Below, piece by piece: positions 8,662 to 17,786 of a stretch of DNA of 64,000 nt (positions are counted from its first letter, which is position 1; every line of letters begins with the position of its first letter). Both the position numbers and the translations under genes were made by a program. The stretch lies in NCBI GenBank assembly GCA_035304385.1, contig DATGQD010000046.1:8949-72948 (forward strand), written 5' to 3'. The notes beneath the pieces are model-generated. The model was not told the origin of the DNA, made no database searches, and saw only the letters and a program-made list of their open reading frames with translations. Origin of the DNA: ZC4RG29 sp035304385 (GTDB taxonomy: Bacteria > Bacteroidota > Bacteroidia > Cytophagales > Cyclobacteriaceae).

Positions 8662-9195
8662 TTAGTATTCCGCCAAATAAAATGGAGAAATTCCGAACTG
8701 TTCTTTGATCTTCGTCTTACCCGGCAAAAAGCCCAGGTTGATCAGGAATGAGAAACCCGCGATGCGTCCTTCAAGCCGCTTCACCAGCTCCCCTGTAGCG
8801 ATCGCCGTCCCTCCCGTGGCCAGCAGGTCGTCGTGTATCAGCACGTGACAGCCTTTCTCAAAAGCGTCGACGTGAATTTCAATTGTCGCCTTTCCGTATT
8901 CCAGGGAATAGTCGTTGGATTCCGTTTTGAAGGGCAGCTTTCCGGATTTCCGTACAGGAATAAAGGGAACCTGTAAGGCGTTCGCGATGAGGGCGCCAAA
9001 AATAAACCCGCGCGCTTCGATGGCGGCCACCGCCTGAATATTGCGCGACTTCCAATGGCCTACCTGTGCGGCAAGCATGTCGTTCACCAGGCCGGGCGAT
9101 CCCAACATAGGCGCTATGTCCTTGAATACCACACCGGGTTTGGGATAGTCGGGGATGTCCCGTATGGCTTCCTTGATTCTTACTTCGAGATTCAT
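8662..9195 (-). CDS. apt: adenine phosphoribosyltransferase
   Basis: A 177-residue purine salvage enzyme that makes AMP from adenine and PRPP. The PRPP loop is VLIHDDLLATGGTA at residues 118-131; the N-terminal DIPDYPKPGVVFKDI and the AIEARGFIFG motif (residues 59-66) are diagnostic of Apt. Length equals the bacterial family. It is the first gene of a likely two-gene unit with the Lon-domain protein; upstream is a repeat-filled spacer of 264 bases. Confidence 0.96.
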   Translation of the reverse strand: MNLEVRIKEAIRDIPDYPKPGVVFKDIAPMLGSPGLVNDMLAAQVGHWKSRNIQAVAAIEARGFIFGALIANALQVPFIPVRKSGKLPFKTESNDYSLEYGKATIEIHVDAFEKGCHVLIHDDLLATGGTAIATGELVKRLEGRIAGFSFLINLGFLPGKTKIKEQFGISPFYLAEY

Positions 9196-9295
9196 TTGGC
9201 GAACGAACTGCCCCTGAACGACCTACGGCCCTGGCTCAGTGACCTCGCCAATGATAACAAAAAAATTTAAGAATGCGGCGATTGGATTCCTGGGC

Positions 9296-9393
9296 CACAT
9301 AGGGCAAAGGGCACATAAAGGGCATATAGGGACATAGGGATGTAAGAGAAAATCCCCATGTGTACTCTGTGTTCTATGCGATCTATGTGCTGC
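9296..9393. repeat. CACATAGRG-type repeat in two opposed arms
   Basis: Short units such as CACATAGGG, CACATAAAGGG, CATATAGGG and ACATAGGG follow each other over about 55 bases. The next 45 bases are built from the reverse complement of the same unit (CCATGTG, CTCTGTG, CTATGTG). Together they form a long imperfect inverted repeat upstream of apt. A degenerate copy lies at about 10608-10640. It fills much of the 264-base spacer 9196-9459, in which I see no gene. Confidence 0.5.
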
Positions 9394-9400
9394 AGAAATT

Positions 9401-9428
9401 GGACCCACGCCGTGCGTCCCTGCCGGGC
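9401..9428 (-). repeat. GGGACGCAC palindromic repeat, copy 1
   Basis: On the minus strand bases 9428-9406 read GCCCGGCAGGGACGCACGGC and continue GTG, matching 35277-35299 with one change. The core folds as a stem of about eight pairs (GGACCCAC/GTGCGTCC, one mismatch) with a three-base loop. Confidence 0.6.
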
Positions 9429-9459
9429 CTTCCCCACTGAATAAGAACAGGGATTACCG

Positions 9460-10506
9460 TTACTTACCGAACGACTCTACCTTGTAATTCAGGTTGGTGC
9501 CGAAAACCGGCAAACTGATTTTCAGGAGGGCGTAGAAGCCGCGGCCTTCGATACTGGGACGGTAGCCGATCTCGCCGCCATAGGCCCAGCTGAGTGTGCG
9601 GTTGAATTTGCCTTCGACACCGATACGGGCACCGAACTTGCGCACCTTAACAGGACTGACATCGTACACACGGGTGTCACCGCCGTTCGTGTACACGACG
9701 TCATCGATCTCCAGGGCAGGCGCCAGAAGGATGTCGCCATACACGGTTAGGATCAGGTCGTCAATGCCTTCTTCAAACTTATCAAAATTGACGGCCACAT
9801 TGCGTATCCAGGTAATGGAACCTCCCACATATCCACCGAGAGAGGAGATGTTGCTGAAAACGTCCAGGGTATGCTCACCGTTGACATCGCTATACGTCAA
9901 CGGCAATCCATTGCCCTCGGCGTCTTTAAGGTCGTCGTTTGTGAGACCCTGCTTAGCCAGGGCCCGGTTAAGATCCACTGAACTGTCCCAGATAATTCCA
10001 CCGATGCGTCCACCATATATCTTGCGAACTTTACAAGGTATTTCAGCATTCAGGGGTACGCGCGCCGCCCAGGTATTTCCTTTATAGCTCTTCTTGTAAA
10101 GGAACATCTTCGTCTTCGAACTTTGTTCGAAATCGCGGAAGTGGTAGGTAGCGCCAAGCTCGTAGTAGTTGAATACTTCTGCGCGGTTGTCTACGTCGCT
10201 GGTCTTCTCCGCCAGGTCGCGGGTGAAATCATAGAACTTGCGACTATAGGTCTTGCGGAACATCGCCTTGAAGTGTGCCTTGTCTTCGAGGTAGTATGTC
10301 GCTTCGAGTCCAAACCCGGCGTTGACATTGGTGGCGAACAGCTCACCATAGAAGGGTTGAAAGTGAACAAACAGCTTGTTTACCGAATAAGGTTCATCAT
10401 AAATCTCCTCATAGGTAACGGCTGTCATGTCCCTCCTTTCGCCTTGCGCAAAGAGCATCCCGGTTCCAAGAAAAAAGGCGACCGGTATCAGCAGGTGATG
10501 ATTCAT
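9460..10506 (-). CDS. exported outer-membrane protein, unknown
   Basis: A 348-residue protein with a signal peptide (MNHHLLIPVAFFLGTGMLFAQ) and a strand-rich mature part: LFVHFQPFYGELFA, GFGLEATYYLED, NYYELGATYHF, GGYVGGSITWI, KFGARIGVEGKF, GGEIGYRP, and a final FYALLKISLPVFGTNLNYKVESFGK ending in alternating hydrophobic residues. This pattern fits an outer-membrane beta-barrel of about 12-14 strands. No known family is recognised. It stands alone with spacers of 264 and 182 bases; the downstream spacer is occupied by repeats, and the upstream spacer 10507-10688 is A/T rich and otherwise featureless apart from a degenerate repeat copy. Confidence 0.72.
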   Translation of the reverse strand: MNHHLLIPVAFFLGTGMLFAQGERRDMTAVTYEEIYDEPYSVNKLFVHFQPFYGELFATNVNAGFGLEATYYLEDKAHFKAMFRKTYSRKFYDFTRDLAEKTSDVDNRAEVFNYYELGATYHFRDFEQSSKTKMFLYKKSYKGNTWAARVPLNAEIPCKVRKIYGGRIGGIIWDSSVDLNRALAKQGLTNDDLKDAEGNGLPLTYSDVNGEHTLDVFSNISSLGGYVGGSITWIRNVAVNFDKFEEGIDDLILTVYGDILLAPALEIDDVVYTNGGDTRVYDVSPVKVRKFGARIGVEGKFNRTLSWAYGGEIGYRPSIEGRGFYALLKISLPVFGTNLNYKVESFGK

Positions 10507-10688
10507 AGAGTTGAAAAAAAGTGGGTCACATTCCTGTTAGGTGGATCTGTGAATCGCATCCAAAAAATACCAATTAGTAAAAATAGCAATATTCTTCAGA
10601 AAAATGCAGGACATAGAGGGCCATGTACAGAACCATGTAATACCTGAAGTGAAATCGAAGAAAACGGAAAGTTTTTATGTCCGCGCGC

Positions 10689-11984
10689 TCAGGAAATGGC
10701 TTCCCTGAGCGCCTTCCGATGGGCTTCTACGACATGGTCCACAATATCCAACGTTACAGCAGAAGAGATAAACATAGCCTCAAACTGGGAGGGTGCAAGA
10801 TATACTCCTTCGCGTAACATGGCGTGAAAATACCGTCCGAAACGGGCTGTGTCGGAAGTACGCGCCGTAGCCAGGTCAGTGACTTCCTGGTCTGTAAAGA
10901 AAAGTGTGAACATGGAGCCCACCGTGTTCACCGTTGCGGGCACACCCAACTCCTTCGCCACTGAACGCAAACCATCAACGAGTCGCGCCGTAGTCTCATT
11001 CAGTTGTTTGTAGATGGAGCCGTTGTGTTTGAGATACTTCAGCATGGCAATGCCCGCCGCCATGGCAAGGGGATTACCCGACAGCGTGCCGGCCTGGTAT
11101 ACAGGACCCGCAGGCGATACAAAGTCCATGATTTTTGCCTTTCCGCCATATGCACCTACCGGCAGGCCTCCGCCGATAATCTTTCCGAGTGTCGTAAGAT
11201 CCGGTTCTACACCGTATAGTTCCTGTGCACCACCAGGGGCAAGCCGGAACCCGGTCATGACTTCATCAAAGATGAGGACTATCCCTTCCTTGTCGCACAG
11301 TGCACGGAGGTCTTGCAGATATTGAGGGTGCGGTGGAATACACCCCATGTTGCCGGCTACAGGCTCCAGGATTATTGCGGCAATTTCCTCCGGATACTTA
11401 TTCACAAGCGCCTTAATGGCTTCAATGTCATTATACGGCGCGATGAGTGTATCGGCGGCGGTGCCAGGGGTGACGCCCGGGCTATCGGGTGTACCAAAGG
11501 TTAACGCGCCGCTCCCTGCAGCAATTAAGAACGAGTCGCCGTGGCCATGATAGCACCCGTCCATCTTGATGAACCTGTTGCGACCTGTGTAGCCGCGCGC
11601 AAGCCGTACCGCCGACATCGTGGCTTCCGTGCCGGAATTAACCATGCGTACTTTCTCTACGGAAGGAACCATCGAACAGATCAACGCTCCCATCTCCACT
11701 TCGCGCGCGGTAGGACAACCAAAGGATGCAGACATCCGCACCGCTTCGATAACGGCACCTTCCACTTCAGGGTTAGCGTGTCCGAGTATCATCGGCCCCC
11801 ACGAGTTGATAAGGTCGACGTATCGGTTGCCGTCTTCGTCGTACAGGTAAGCGCCACTCGCGCTTCGAATAAACACGGGCGTGCCTCCTACGGCACGAAA
11901 AGCACGTACGGGTGAGTTGACACCGCCGGGAATGAATTGTTGGGCTTTTTCAAAAAGTGACTTGCTCGTCGATAGCTCCATCAT
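10689..11984 (-). CDS. hemL: glutamate-1-semialdehyde 2,1-aminomutase
   Basis: A 431-residue PLP enzyme that converts glutamate-1-semialdehyde to 5-aminolevulinate in the C5 haem pathway. The PLP lysine is Lys268 in TTLGKIIGGGLP; GCYHGHGDSF, EPVAGNMG and FDEVMTGFR are the family motifs that separate HemL from ordinary aminotransferases. Two adjacent ATG codons (11984 and 11981) could start it; the first overlaps the TAA of the upstream gene by one base, so the genes are coupled. No other haem gene is in the window. Confidence 0.96.
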   Translation of the reverse strand: MMELSTSKSLFEKAQQFIPGGVNSPVRAFRAVGGTPVFIRSASGAYLYDEDGNRYVDLINSWGPMILGHANPEVEGAVIEAVRMSASFGCPTAREVEMGALICSMVPSVEKVRMVNSGTEATMSAVRLARGYTGRNRFIKMDGCYHGHGDSFLIAAGSGALTFGTPDSPGVTPGTAADTLIAPYNDIEAIKALVNKYPEEIAAIILEPVAGNMGCIPPHPQYLQDLRALCDKEGIVLIFDEVMTGFRLAPGGAQELYGVEPDLTTLGKIIGGGLPVGAYGGKAKIMDFVSPAGPVYQAGTLSGNPLAMAAGIAMLKYLKHNGSIYKQLNETTARLVDGLRSVAKELGVPATVNTVGSMFTLFFTDQEVTDLATARTSDTARFGRYFHAMLREGVYLAPSQFEAMFISSAVTLDIVDHVVEAHRKALREAIS

Positions 11985-13705
11985 TAAAGGGTTTCCACAA
12001 CTGTGAGTTCGCCGTTGACAAACCGGACGAAAGGTACAACACGATTGTCGTGACTGCCACTGTAATCGAATCCCTGCGTCAGATACCCGGGGATTCTTCC
12101 TTTGGAGAATGCCTCCTGAAAGTAGACACCATGTTTATGCAGCGCGTTGCCGAGGAATAACATGGTTTCATATCCCAACACCGCATACTCGGAAGGCGGC
12201 ACACCGTTGCGTAGCAAATACTTTCTGGCAAATGCCTGGTAATGCGGAGTGCGTGTTGCTGCAAAGCCCGGAGCGGCAAACGCAACGTTAAGTTGCTCGA
12301 ATTTTTCCAGGTCGAGGGCGGGTTGATCGAGCCAGGCGCGGGATCCGATTACCAATACGCGGTCGCCGCGGGTCTCAACACTGCTTATTACTTTAGAGTA
12401 TATCAGGGCATCGTCAGAAGCCACAAAGATGCAGGCGATGCTATCTTTTTCCAACGAGAACTGTGTGGGTTTCTTCCACTCGTCGAACTCGGTAGGTGTA
12501 GCGAGGATGTCGATGATCGCGGCCGATCCGTCGCGCGGAATGCGCTGTGATAAAACGACATTCAAGCCACGCTCGGCAGCCTGCGCAGTGAACGAGGCCG
12601 CCAGGATGGAATCGCGTCGTGATGTGCCGTAGAATATGATGCAGTTTTTGTTGCTGAGAAGTTGAGACGCGGCGAAGTCGGCCGACTTCACGCCTATCGT
12701 TTCGTATGCGGGCTGAATCATGTAACTGAATTCATTGGCCCCGATCATTTCAATATTGTTAGTGAAAGGCTTGACGACGTTGATGCGGTTGGCATTGGAA
12801 AAGTCCTGGATCAGTTTGTTCTCGTCCGGAAAGAACGGCCCAATGATAAGGTCGGTGTTCACCAACTCCGGTGTCGCCAGCAGACGGTTGATGGTAGCGG
12901 GCTTGCGTTCGGTATCGTATGCCCGCAGGTCGATTTGGATACCCTGGTACGACAAGGTGTCGAGCGCGAGTTTCATTCCTTCGTACAGGTCGAGAATGAG
13001 TTGGTTTCGTTTTCTGCCCGGTGTCGGATCCAGTGTATTCAGCATAAACGGATACATCAGCGACACGGTGTAAACCGGCTTGTGATACGTCGGGGGCGCT
13101 TCATTAATGAACGCGCCGCGTTGCAGTCTGTGTTTTCTGACGAGTGCCTCGAACTCCTCGCGGTCTGTGGGATTACTCATCCGGTTGGAAAGGAGTTTGG
13201 CCAGCGCGAAAGCGATGATCCGGTCGTTGGGATACTCCTCCAGCATCATCCTGAGCGTCTCAGGGTCGTCGATGCGGGCCAGATATTTTTTCTTGGATGC
13301 TTCAATACTCTTGAGGATAGAACGGTTTCGGATGCCTTTCCACGCGCTAAGGCCCTCAAAGTATTCGCCGTTGTCCATGTGGATAACGCCCTGCCAATAA
13401 TTGACCTCCTCCGTTTTGTCCCAATTGGGGCTGACCTTACGAATTTGGCTGAGCATGTCCTGCGCTACAGAGAGGTAGCCCTGGCGGTACGCGGCAATGG
13501 CATAGTAGAATGAAGCGTACTGAGAATAGGGGTTGGCCGCATCATACGGGATGACCGGCTTAAAGGCCTCCATGGCGAGGTTGTACTGGCCCTCCAGGAA
13601 AAGGTTCTTCCCGTTGGTAAACTGCTGCCTGAAATCAGTCTGGCCATTCGATGCCAGCGACATCAAGAGCAGGGAGCAGGCTAATAGTGAGAATCGTAGC
13701 TTCAT
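11984..13705 (-). CDS. TPR plus periplasmic-binding-fold protein (LpoA-like architecture)
   Basis: A 573-residue exported protein with a signal peptide (residues 1-21). Residues about 25-205 are TPR-like helices (FLEGQYNLAMEAFKPVI, YFYYAIAAYRQGYLSVAQDML). Residues about 220-573 form a type-1 periplasmic-binding fold like LivK (YTVSLMYPFML, LDLYEGMKLALD, LIIGPFFPDENKLIQ, FSYMIQP, VLVIGSRAWLDQP, YAVLGYETMLFLGNALHKHG). This two-part layout is that of Escherichia coli LpoA, the outer-membrane activator of PBP1A, but no lipobox follows the signal peptide here. It sits between guaA and hemL, so context gives no clue. An amino-acid ABC binding protein is less likely because no permease is near. Confidence 0.72.
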   Translation of the reverse strand: MKLRFSLLACSLLLMSLASNGQTDFRQQFTNGKNLFLEGQYNLAMEAFKPVIPYDAANPYSQYASFYYAIAAYRQGYLSVAQDMLSQIRKVSPNWDKTEEVNYWQGVIHMDNGEYFEGLSAWKGIRNRSILKSIEASKKKYLARIDDPETLRMMLEEYPNDRIIAFALAKLLSNRMSNPTDREEFEALVRKHRLQRGAFINEAPPTYHKPVYTVSLMYPFMLNTLDPTPGRKRNQLILDLYEGMKLALDTLSYQGIQIDLRAYDTERKPATINRLLATPELVNTDLIIGPFFPDENKLIQDFSNANRINVVKPFTNNIEMIGANEFSYMIQPAYETIGVKSADFAASQLLSNKNCIIFYGTSRRDSILAASFTAQAAERGLNVVLSQRIPRDGSAAIIDILATPTEFDEWKKPTQFSLEKDSIACIFVASDDALIYSKVISSVETRGDRVLVIGSRAWLDQPALDLEKFEQLNVAFAAPGFAATRTPHYQAFARKYLLRNGVPPSEYAVLGYETMLFLGNALHKHGVYFQEAFSKGRIPGYLTQGFDYSGSHDNRVVPFVRFVNGELTVVETL

Positions 13706-13796
13706 GCCGGAAGTATAGGGTTTAGCCCGATAAGACGAAAAGGAATTCCGACCACTTTACCGTTTTGGACTACAAAAGTCGCAAAAGTTGTTCCAA

Positions 13797-15326
13797 TTAC
13801 TCCCATTCAATCGTTGCCGGGGGCTTGGAACTGATATCGTACACCACGCGGTTCACGCCCTTCACTTCATTGATAATCGTGTTGGACACGTCGGCGAGAA
13901 ACTCGTACGGCAGGTGTGCCCAGTCTGCGGTCATGCCGTCAAGGCTCGTCACCGCGCGCAGGCTGACAACCCGTTCGTAGGTACGTTCGTCGCCCATGAC
14001 ACCCACCGACTGTATGGGAAGCAGGATCGCGCCCGCCTGCCAGACTTTGTCGTAAAGCCCGTTATTCTTCAACGCGGAAATGAATAAATGATCTACCTCC
14101 TGCAGAATGGCTACCTTCTCCGGCGTGATGTCGCCAAGGATGCGTATACCGAGTCCCGGTCCCGGGAACGGATGCCGCCCAAGAATACGCGCATCGATGC
14201 CCAATGTCTTCCCCACGATCCGTACTTCGTCTTTGAACAAAGCCTTAAGGGGTTCGACAACCTTCAATTTCATCGTTTCGGGCAGGCCTCCCACATTGTG
14301 GTGCGATTTAATCGTTGCCGAAGGCCCCTTGACAGACACCGACTCGATAACGTCAGGGTAGATCGTCCCCTGGCCCAGCCACTTTACATCCTGAATTTTG
14401 TGCGCCTCCACATCAAAGACGTCGATAAACGTCTTGCCGATGGCCTTTCGTTTGGCTTCTGGATCGGTAATGCCGCTCAGCGCATCGTAAAAGCGCTGCC
14501 GCGCATCAACGCCGGTGACGTTCAATCCCATGCCCTTGTACGATTCCAGCACCTCGCTGAACTCGTTCTTGCGCAGCAGTCCATTGTCGACGAAAATACA
14601 GTGCAGGTTCGGTCCCACCGCATGATGGATCAACGTAGCCGCCACTGTGGAATCCACCCCACCCGAGAGGGCCATGACCACTTTGTCGTTGCCCAGTGTC
14701 TCCTTTAACGTTTGCACCGTGCTCTCGACGAATTGGTCCGGGGTCCAGTCCTGCGCACATCCGCATATATGCACCACGAAATTGCGCAGCAGGTTTTTCC
14801 CTTCCGTAGTATGTGTTACTTCAGGATGAAACTGAATGCCATAGATATCTTCGTCGCGCACCCGGAACGCCGCGACACGTACAGTAGGAGTGCTGGCGAT
14901 AATATTGAAATCTTCCGGAACGGAAACGATTGTATCGGCATGCGACATCCAGACCTGGGTGTCCAGTGAGATTTCTTTGAGCAAATCCGAATGGTGATCG
15001 ACCGTCGTAAGCCGTGCCCGCCCGTACTCACGGTGTTTTGCCGGCGTAACCTCGCCTCCCGCCTTTTTGGCGATCAACTGAGCACCGTAGCAAACACCCA
15101 GAATGGGGACTTTGCCGCGAAATGCATCCACGTCGAAATCCGGCGCACCCGCGTCAAGTACCGAGCAGGGGCTTCCGGAAAGGATTACACCTTTGATTTC
15201 CGGTGTTAGCCGAGGTACCTTGCTGTAGGGGTGAATCTCACAGTAGACATTGAGTTCCCTGATGCGGCGGGCTATGAGTTGAGTATATTGAGAACCAAAA
15301 TCGAGGATTAGTATTTGCTCTGGCAT
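13797..15326 (-). CDS. guaA: GMP synthase (glutamine-hydrolysing)
   Basis: A 509-residue enzyme converting XMP to GMP with glutamine and ATP. The class I amidotransferase triad is Cys79 (GVCYG), His167 and Glu169 (FHPEV). The PP-loop is SGGVDS at residues 221-226, and the C-terminal dimerisation domain ends with the conserved PPATIEWE tail. Length is standard. Upstream lies a strong terminator that isolates it from the outer-membrane gene; downstream the next gene starts after 91 bases. Confidence 0.97.
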   Translation of the reverse strand: MPEQILILDFGSQYTQLIARRIRELNVYCEIHPYSKVPRLTPEIKGVILSGSPCSVLDAGAPDFDVDAFRGKVPILGVCYGAQLIAKKAGGEVTPAKHREYGRARLTTVDHHSDLLKEISLDTQVWMSHADTIVSVPEDFNIIASTPTVRVAAFRVRDEDIYGIQFHPEVTHTTEGKNLLRNFVVHICGCAQDWTPDQFVESTVQTLKETLGNDKVVMALSGGVDSTVAATLIHHAVGPNLHCIFVDNGLLRKNEFSEVLESYKGMGLNVTGVDARQRFYDALSGITDPEAKRKAIGKTFIDVFDVEAHKIQDVKWLGQGTIYPDVIESVSVKGPSATIKSHHNVGGLPETMKLKVVEPLKALFKDEVRIVGKTLGIDARILGRHPFPGPGLGIRILGDITPEKVAILQEVDHLFISALKNNGLYDKVWQAGAILLPIQSVGVMGDERTYERVVSLRAVTSLDGMTADWAHLPYEFLADVSNTIINEVKGVNRVVYDISSKPPATIEWE

Positions 15327-15392
15327 GCCTGCAAAGATAACAGTTGAGCCATGCCTAGTGAAGGGCGCGCAAAAAAATTGTCCCTGAAGAAA

Positions 15393-15434
15393 CCCTGAAG
15401 GAGAATTTTTGATGCTTAAAAATTCCCTTCAGGG
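15393..15434 (-). terminator. Rho-independent terminator of the barrel gene
   Basis: Immediately after the stop codon of the minus-strand barrel gene, arms 15418-15434 and 15393-15410 pair over 17 bases with a single bulged A and a seven-base loop. On the minus strand it is followed by TTTC and, after another 20 bases, a run of seven T. A third partial copy of the CCCTGAAG arm lies at 15382-15389, which could form an alternative pairing. Confidence 0.75.
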
Positions 15435-16043
15435 CTAGTACGACATCATCACTACCCCGACGTTAAAGCCGATGCTGTTAAAGCCGTCGTAGCCGAAATA
15501 ATCGCTCTTCGCCGTTGAAAAAGTATAGTGGGCAGCCGCTGTGAGACCCCATTTCCCGCCAAAGGGGAAAAGGACACCGACCTCCGGACGTCCCAGGAAT
15601 CCCCAGTTTTGATCGTTGTCGGTGTAGATGTTATAATACTGGAAATACCGGTTCAGCGACGCGCCGATGCCGAGGCCGGCATAAGGCATCACCCGCTCCG
15701 TTCCGAACGGCAAAAAATACTGCCCGCTGACCGTAAGACCGTACGAATACACATAGTTAAAATAATCGGTGGTGATGGTCCGCGATCCATCTACAAATGT
15801 AGCCGTGGGGTAGTATTGGTCATATGTCGCCCAGGTGTAATCAAAGCCGACGGCAAATTTCTCGTTGATCAGTTTCCGATACCCGAACCGCACGCCCTTA
15901 CCGGTATCCTCATCGATCCAGGAGGTATTTGAAAGGGGCTTATTAGGCATCCAGGCGAGGTAGAAGTAACGGTCGAAATCCTGCGCAAAGCTTGAGACGG
16001 TGCACAGCAGCAGAAACGCAAGACAGGTAAGCCAGGCTTTCAT
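15435..16043 (-). CDS. outer-membrane beta-barrel protein
   Basis: A 202-residue exported protein with signal peptide (MKAWLTCLAFLLLCTVSSFAQ) and a small-barrel pattern: GVRFGYRKLINEKFAVGFDYTWATYDQYYP, YSYGLTVSGQYFLPFG, MPYAGLGIGASLNRY, WGFLGRPEVGVLFPFGGKWGLTAAAHYTF, and a final GFNSIGFNVGVVMMSY. Eight strands are plausible, as in the OmpW/OprG/outer_membrane_beta-brl_2 type. It starts four bases after the DUF4136 lipoprotein gene and is closed by a strong terminator, so these two form a small unit. Function unknown. Confidence 0.82.
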   Translation of the reverse strand: MKAWLTCLAFLLLCTVSSFAQDFDRYFYLAWMPNKPLSNTSWIDEDTGKGVRFGYRKLINEKFAVGFDYTWATYDQYYPTATFVDGSRTITTDYFNYVYSYGLTVSGQYFLPFGTERVMPYAGLGIGASLNRYFQYYNIYTDNDQNWGFLGRPEVGVLFPFGGKWGLTAAAHYTFSTAKSDYFGYDGFNSIGFNVGVVMMSY

Positions 16044-16047
16044 AAAA

Positions 16048-16683
16048 TTAGTCTCTTGTCAGGTAAGAAGATTGATGGAAAGCCTGATCGATGGCATCGA
16101 GCGTCTGCTGATGCAGGTCGACCGAGCTGTAGACGTCGCCCAACTGGGCATTCCATATCACGGTTACTTGGTTTTGAGCATTTATATTTTTCAGGTCAAT
16201 TATTTCCAGAACCAGCACGCCCGTGTTGTAGGCATAGGTCTGCACATAAGGGTAATAGTAGTGTCCATAGTATCCGTAATAGCCGGGATAATAGTAGCCG
16301 GGATATCCATAACCCGGATATATGTAATCCTGGAAGATATTAAGGTTCTTGAGAATATATGCGTTGACTGCCAGGTCAGGATCCTCTTTGATGCCGACGG
16401 ATTGATAACCCCGTGCATTCATATTACTCATCACCTGGGTAACCACAGGTCGTGCATACCGATCGCCTATAATGATAGTATCGTCACTGGCGATATTGGA
16501 TACAAGGCCGATCGTGTCAAGCGGCATATAGTACGTGAGGTAAGAGCCAAAGTCGGCATCATCGTCGAAGTTTGTCGAGACAACAAATTCGTCGAACAAT
16601 TTCAGTTCATCAGGCTGCGGTTCGCATCCCCAGGAGATCACCACTACGCACACCGCCAGAAGAATAACCTTAAGGGCATTCAT
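16048..16683 (-). CDS. DUF4136-type lipoprotein
   Basis: About 211 residues. The start at 16683 is chosen because it gives a clean lipoprotein signal (MNALKVILLAVCVVVISWGC, lipobox Cys20); an ATG 14 codons upstream would add a basic extension. The body matches DUF4136 proteins of Bacteroidota (SDFASYLTY-like opening here SYLTYYMPLD; NMNARGYQSV; DLAVNAYILKN). A striking Tyr/Gly/Pro segment around residues 130-160 repeats YPGYGYPGYY. Family members are outer-membrane-associated with unknown role. Coupled to the barrel gene 4 bases downstream. Confidence 0.82.
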   Translation of the reverse strand: MNALKVILLAVCVVVISWGCEPQPDELKLFDEFVVSTNFDDDADFGSYLTYYMPLDTIGLVSNIASDDTIIIGDRYARPVVTQVMSNMNARGYQSVGIKEDPDLAVNAYILKNLNIFQDYIYPGYGYPGYYYPGYYGYYGHYYYPYVQTYAYNTGVLVLEIIDLKNINAQNQVTVIWNAQLGDVYSSVDLHQQTLDAIDQAFHQSSYLTRD

Positions 16684-16785
16684 TGAATTCAGTTTTATCT
16701 TTAAACGTAACGCTTTGCTGCCCATAATAATTGCAGGTCAGCGCCCGGCTATTAGACCCGATTTTCTTCCAACAAGTTTAAATTC

Positions 16786-17697
16786 TCACAAAATAATCCC
16801 AAGGCCGAAAAGCAGGACAAATGCCAGTGTTGCCATGGCCATCTGTTTCAGTCCCTGATCTAATTCCGCTGGCGTCTTACGCGCTACCATCACCCCGTTC
16901 CGGACAAACGCAGGAAGAACGAGGAGAAACAGCCATTGCCAGGGGGACTGATAATTAACGACCGTGTAAACGATAGCGCTCAAGTACCCTGCCGAAAGCA
17001 GGAACCAATGATAGCGGATGGCGTTCCTTCTTCCGATACGGACCGGAATGGAGTACTTTCCCGCCCTTCGGTCGGACTCAATATCTCGTATGTTGTTGAT
17101 GTTCAGCACGCCCATAGAGAAAAATCCACAACTCAGGGCAGGCAGCACGTCGATCACAAAAACCTGCTTCGTGAACAGGTAGGCCGACCCGAGGACACCG
17201 ACCAGGCCAAAGAAGATGAGCACGGACACATCGCCGAGGCCGATATATCCGTACGGCCGGTTTCCCACCGTATAGGCTACGGCGGCAACAATGGACGCGA
17301 TGCCGAGCAGAAAAAAGAACAGCAGCGCATTCCAGTCGCGACCAAACGCCACGATCAATAGCGTTATGCCGCTCGTGAGGCACAAGCCCACGAACAAGAA
17401 CAGCGCGTTGCGCATTTGTGTCGGCGAAATCACACCGGATTGCACCGCGCGGGCAGGGCCCTTTCGATGCACGTTGTCAGCGCCATGCACAGAGTCGCCA
17501 TAGTCGTTCGCCAGATTGGAAAGTATCTGTAACAGGACGGTGGTCACCACACATAAGAGGAATATGTCCATCCGAAATGCCTGTGCGCTTCCGGCCAGAA
17601 ACGCGCCCATGCCAATGCAGGCAAGCGCAAGCGGCAACGTCCGAAGACGGAACGCGCGAAGCCAGGCCTTTATCGGGTTACTCTTAACGGTCGGCAT
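16786..17697 (-). CDS. menA: 1,4-dihydroxy-2-naphthoate polyprenyltransferase
   Basis: A 303-residue UbiA-superfamily membrane enzyme that attaches the polyprenyl chain to DHNA in menaquinone synthesis. The first Asp-rich motif is NDYGDSVHGAD (Asn64, Asp65, Asp68, Asp74) and the second is NNIRDIESDRRAGK. About eight or nine transmembrane helices are visible. The protein points to menaquinone respiration, usual in Bacteroidota. No other men gene is in the window. It lies 89 bases after the LytT regulator gene and may be separately transcribed. Confidence 0.94.
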   Translation of the reverse strand: MPTVKSNPIKAWLRAFRLRTLPLALACIGMGAFLAGSAQAFRMDIFLLCVVTTVLLQILSNLANDYGDSVHGADNVHRKGPARAVQSGVISPTQMRNALFLFVGLCLTSGITLLIVAFGRDWNALLFFFLLGIASIVAAVAYTVGNRPYGYIGLGDVSVLIFFGLVGVLGSAYLFTKQVFVIDVLPALSCGFFSMGVLNINNIRDIESDRRAGKYSIPVRIGRRNAIRYHWFLLSAGYLSAIVYTVVNYQSPWQWLFLLVLPAFVRNGVMVARKTPAELDQGLKQMAMATLAFVLLFGLGIIL

Positions 17698-17786
17698 TGC
17701 TGCGAAGTTAATGATTTAGATGCAGATGCCGACGCAATTGCTTCGATGACAGACCGGCGCCTGCTTCTCCATCTGCAACTTCACTG

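Noticed and set aside
12662..13513. 283-codon plus-strand frame
   Set aside because: Antisense to the LpoA-like gene, with no signal or domain; a mirror of the real coding frame.
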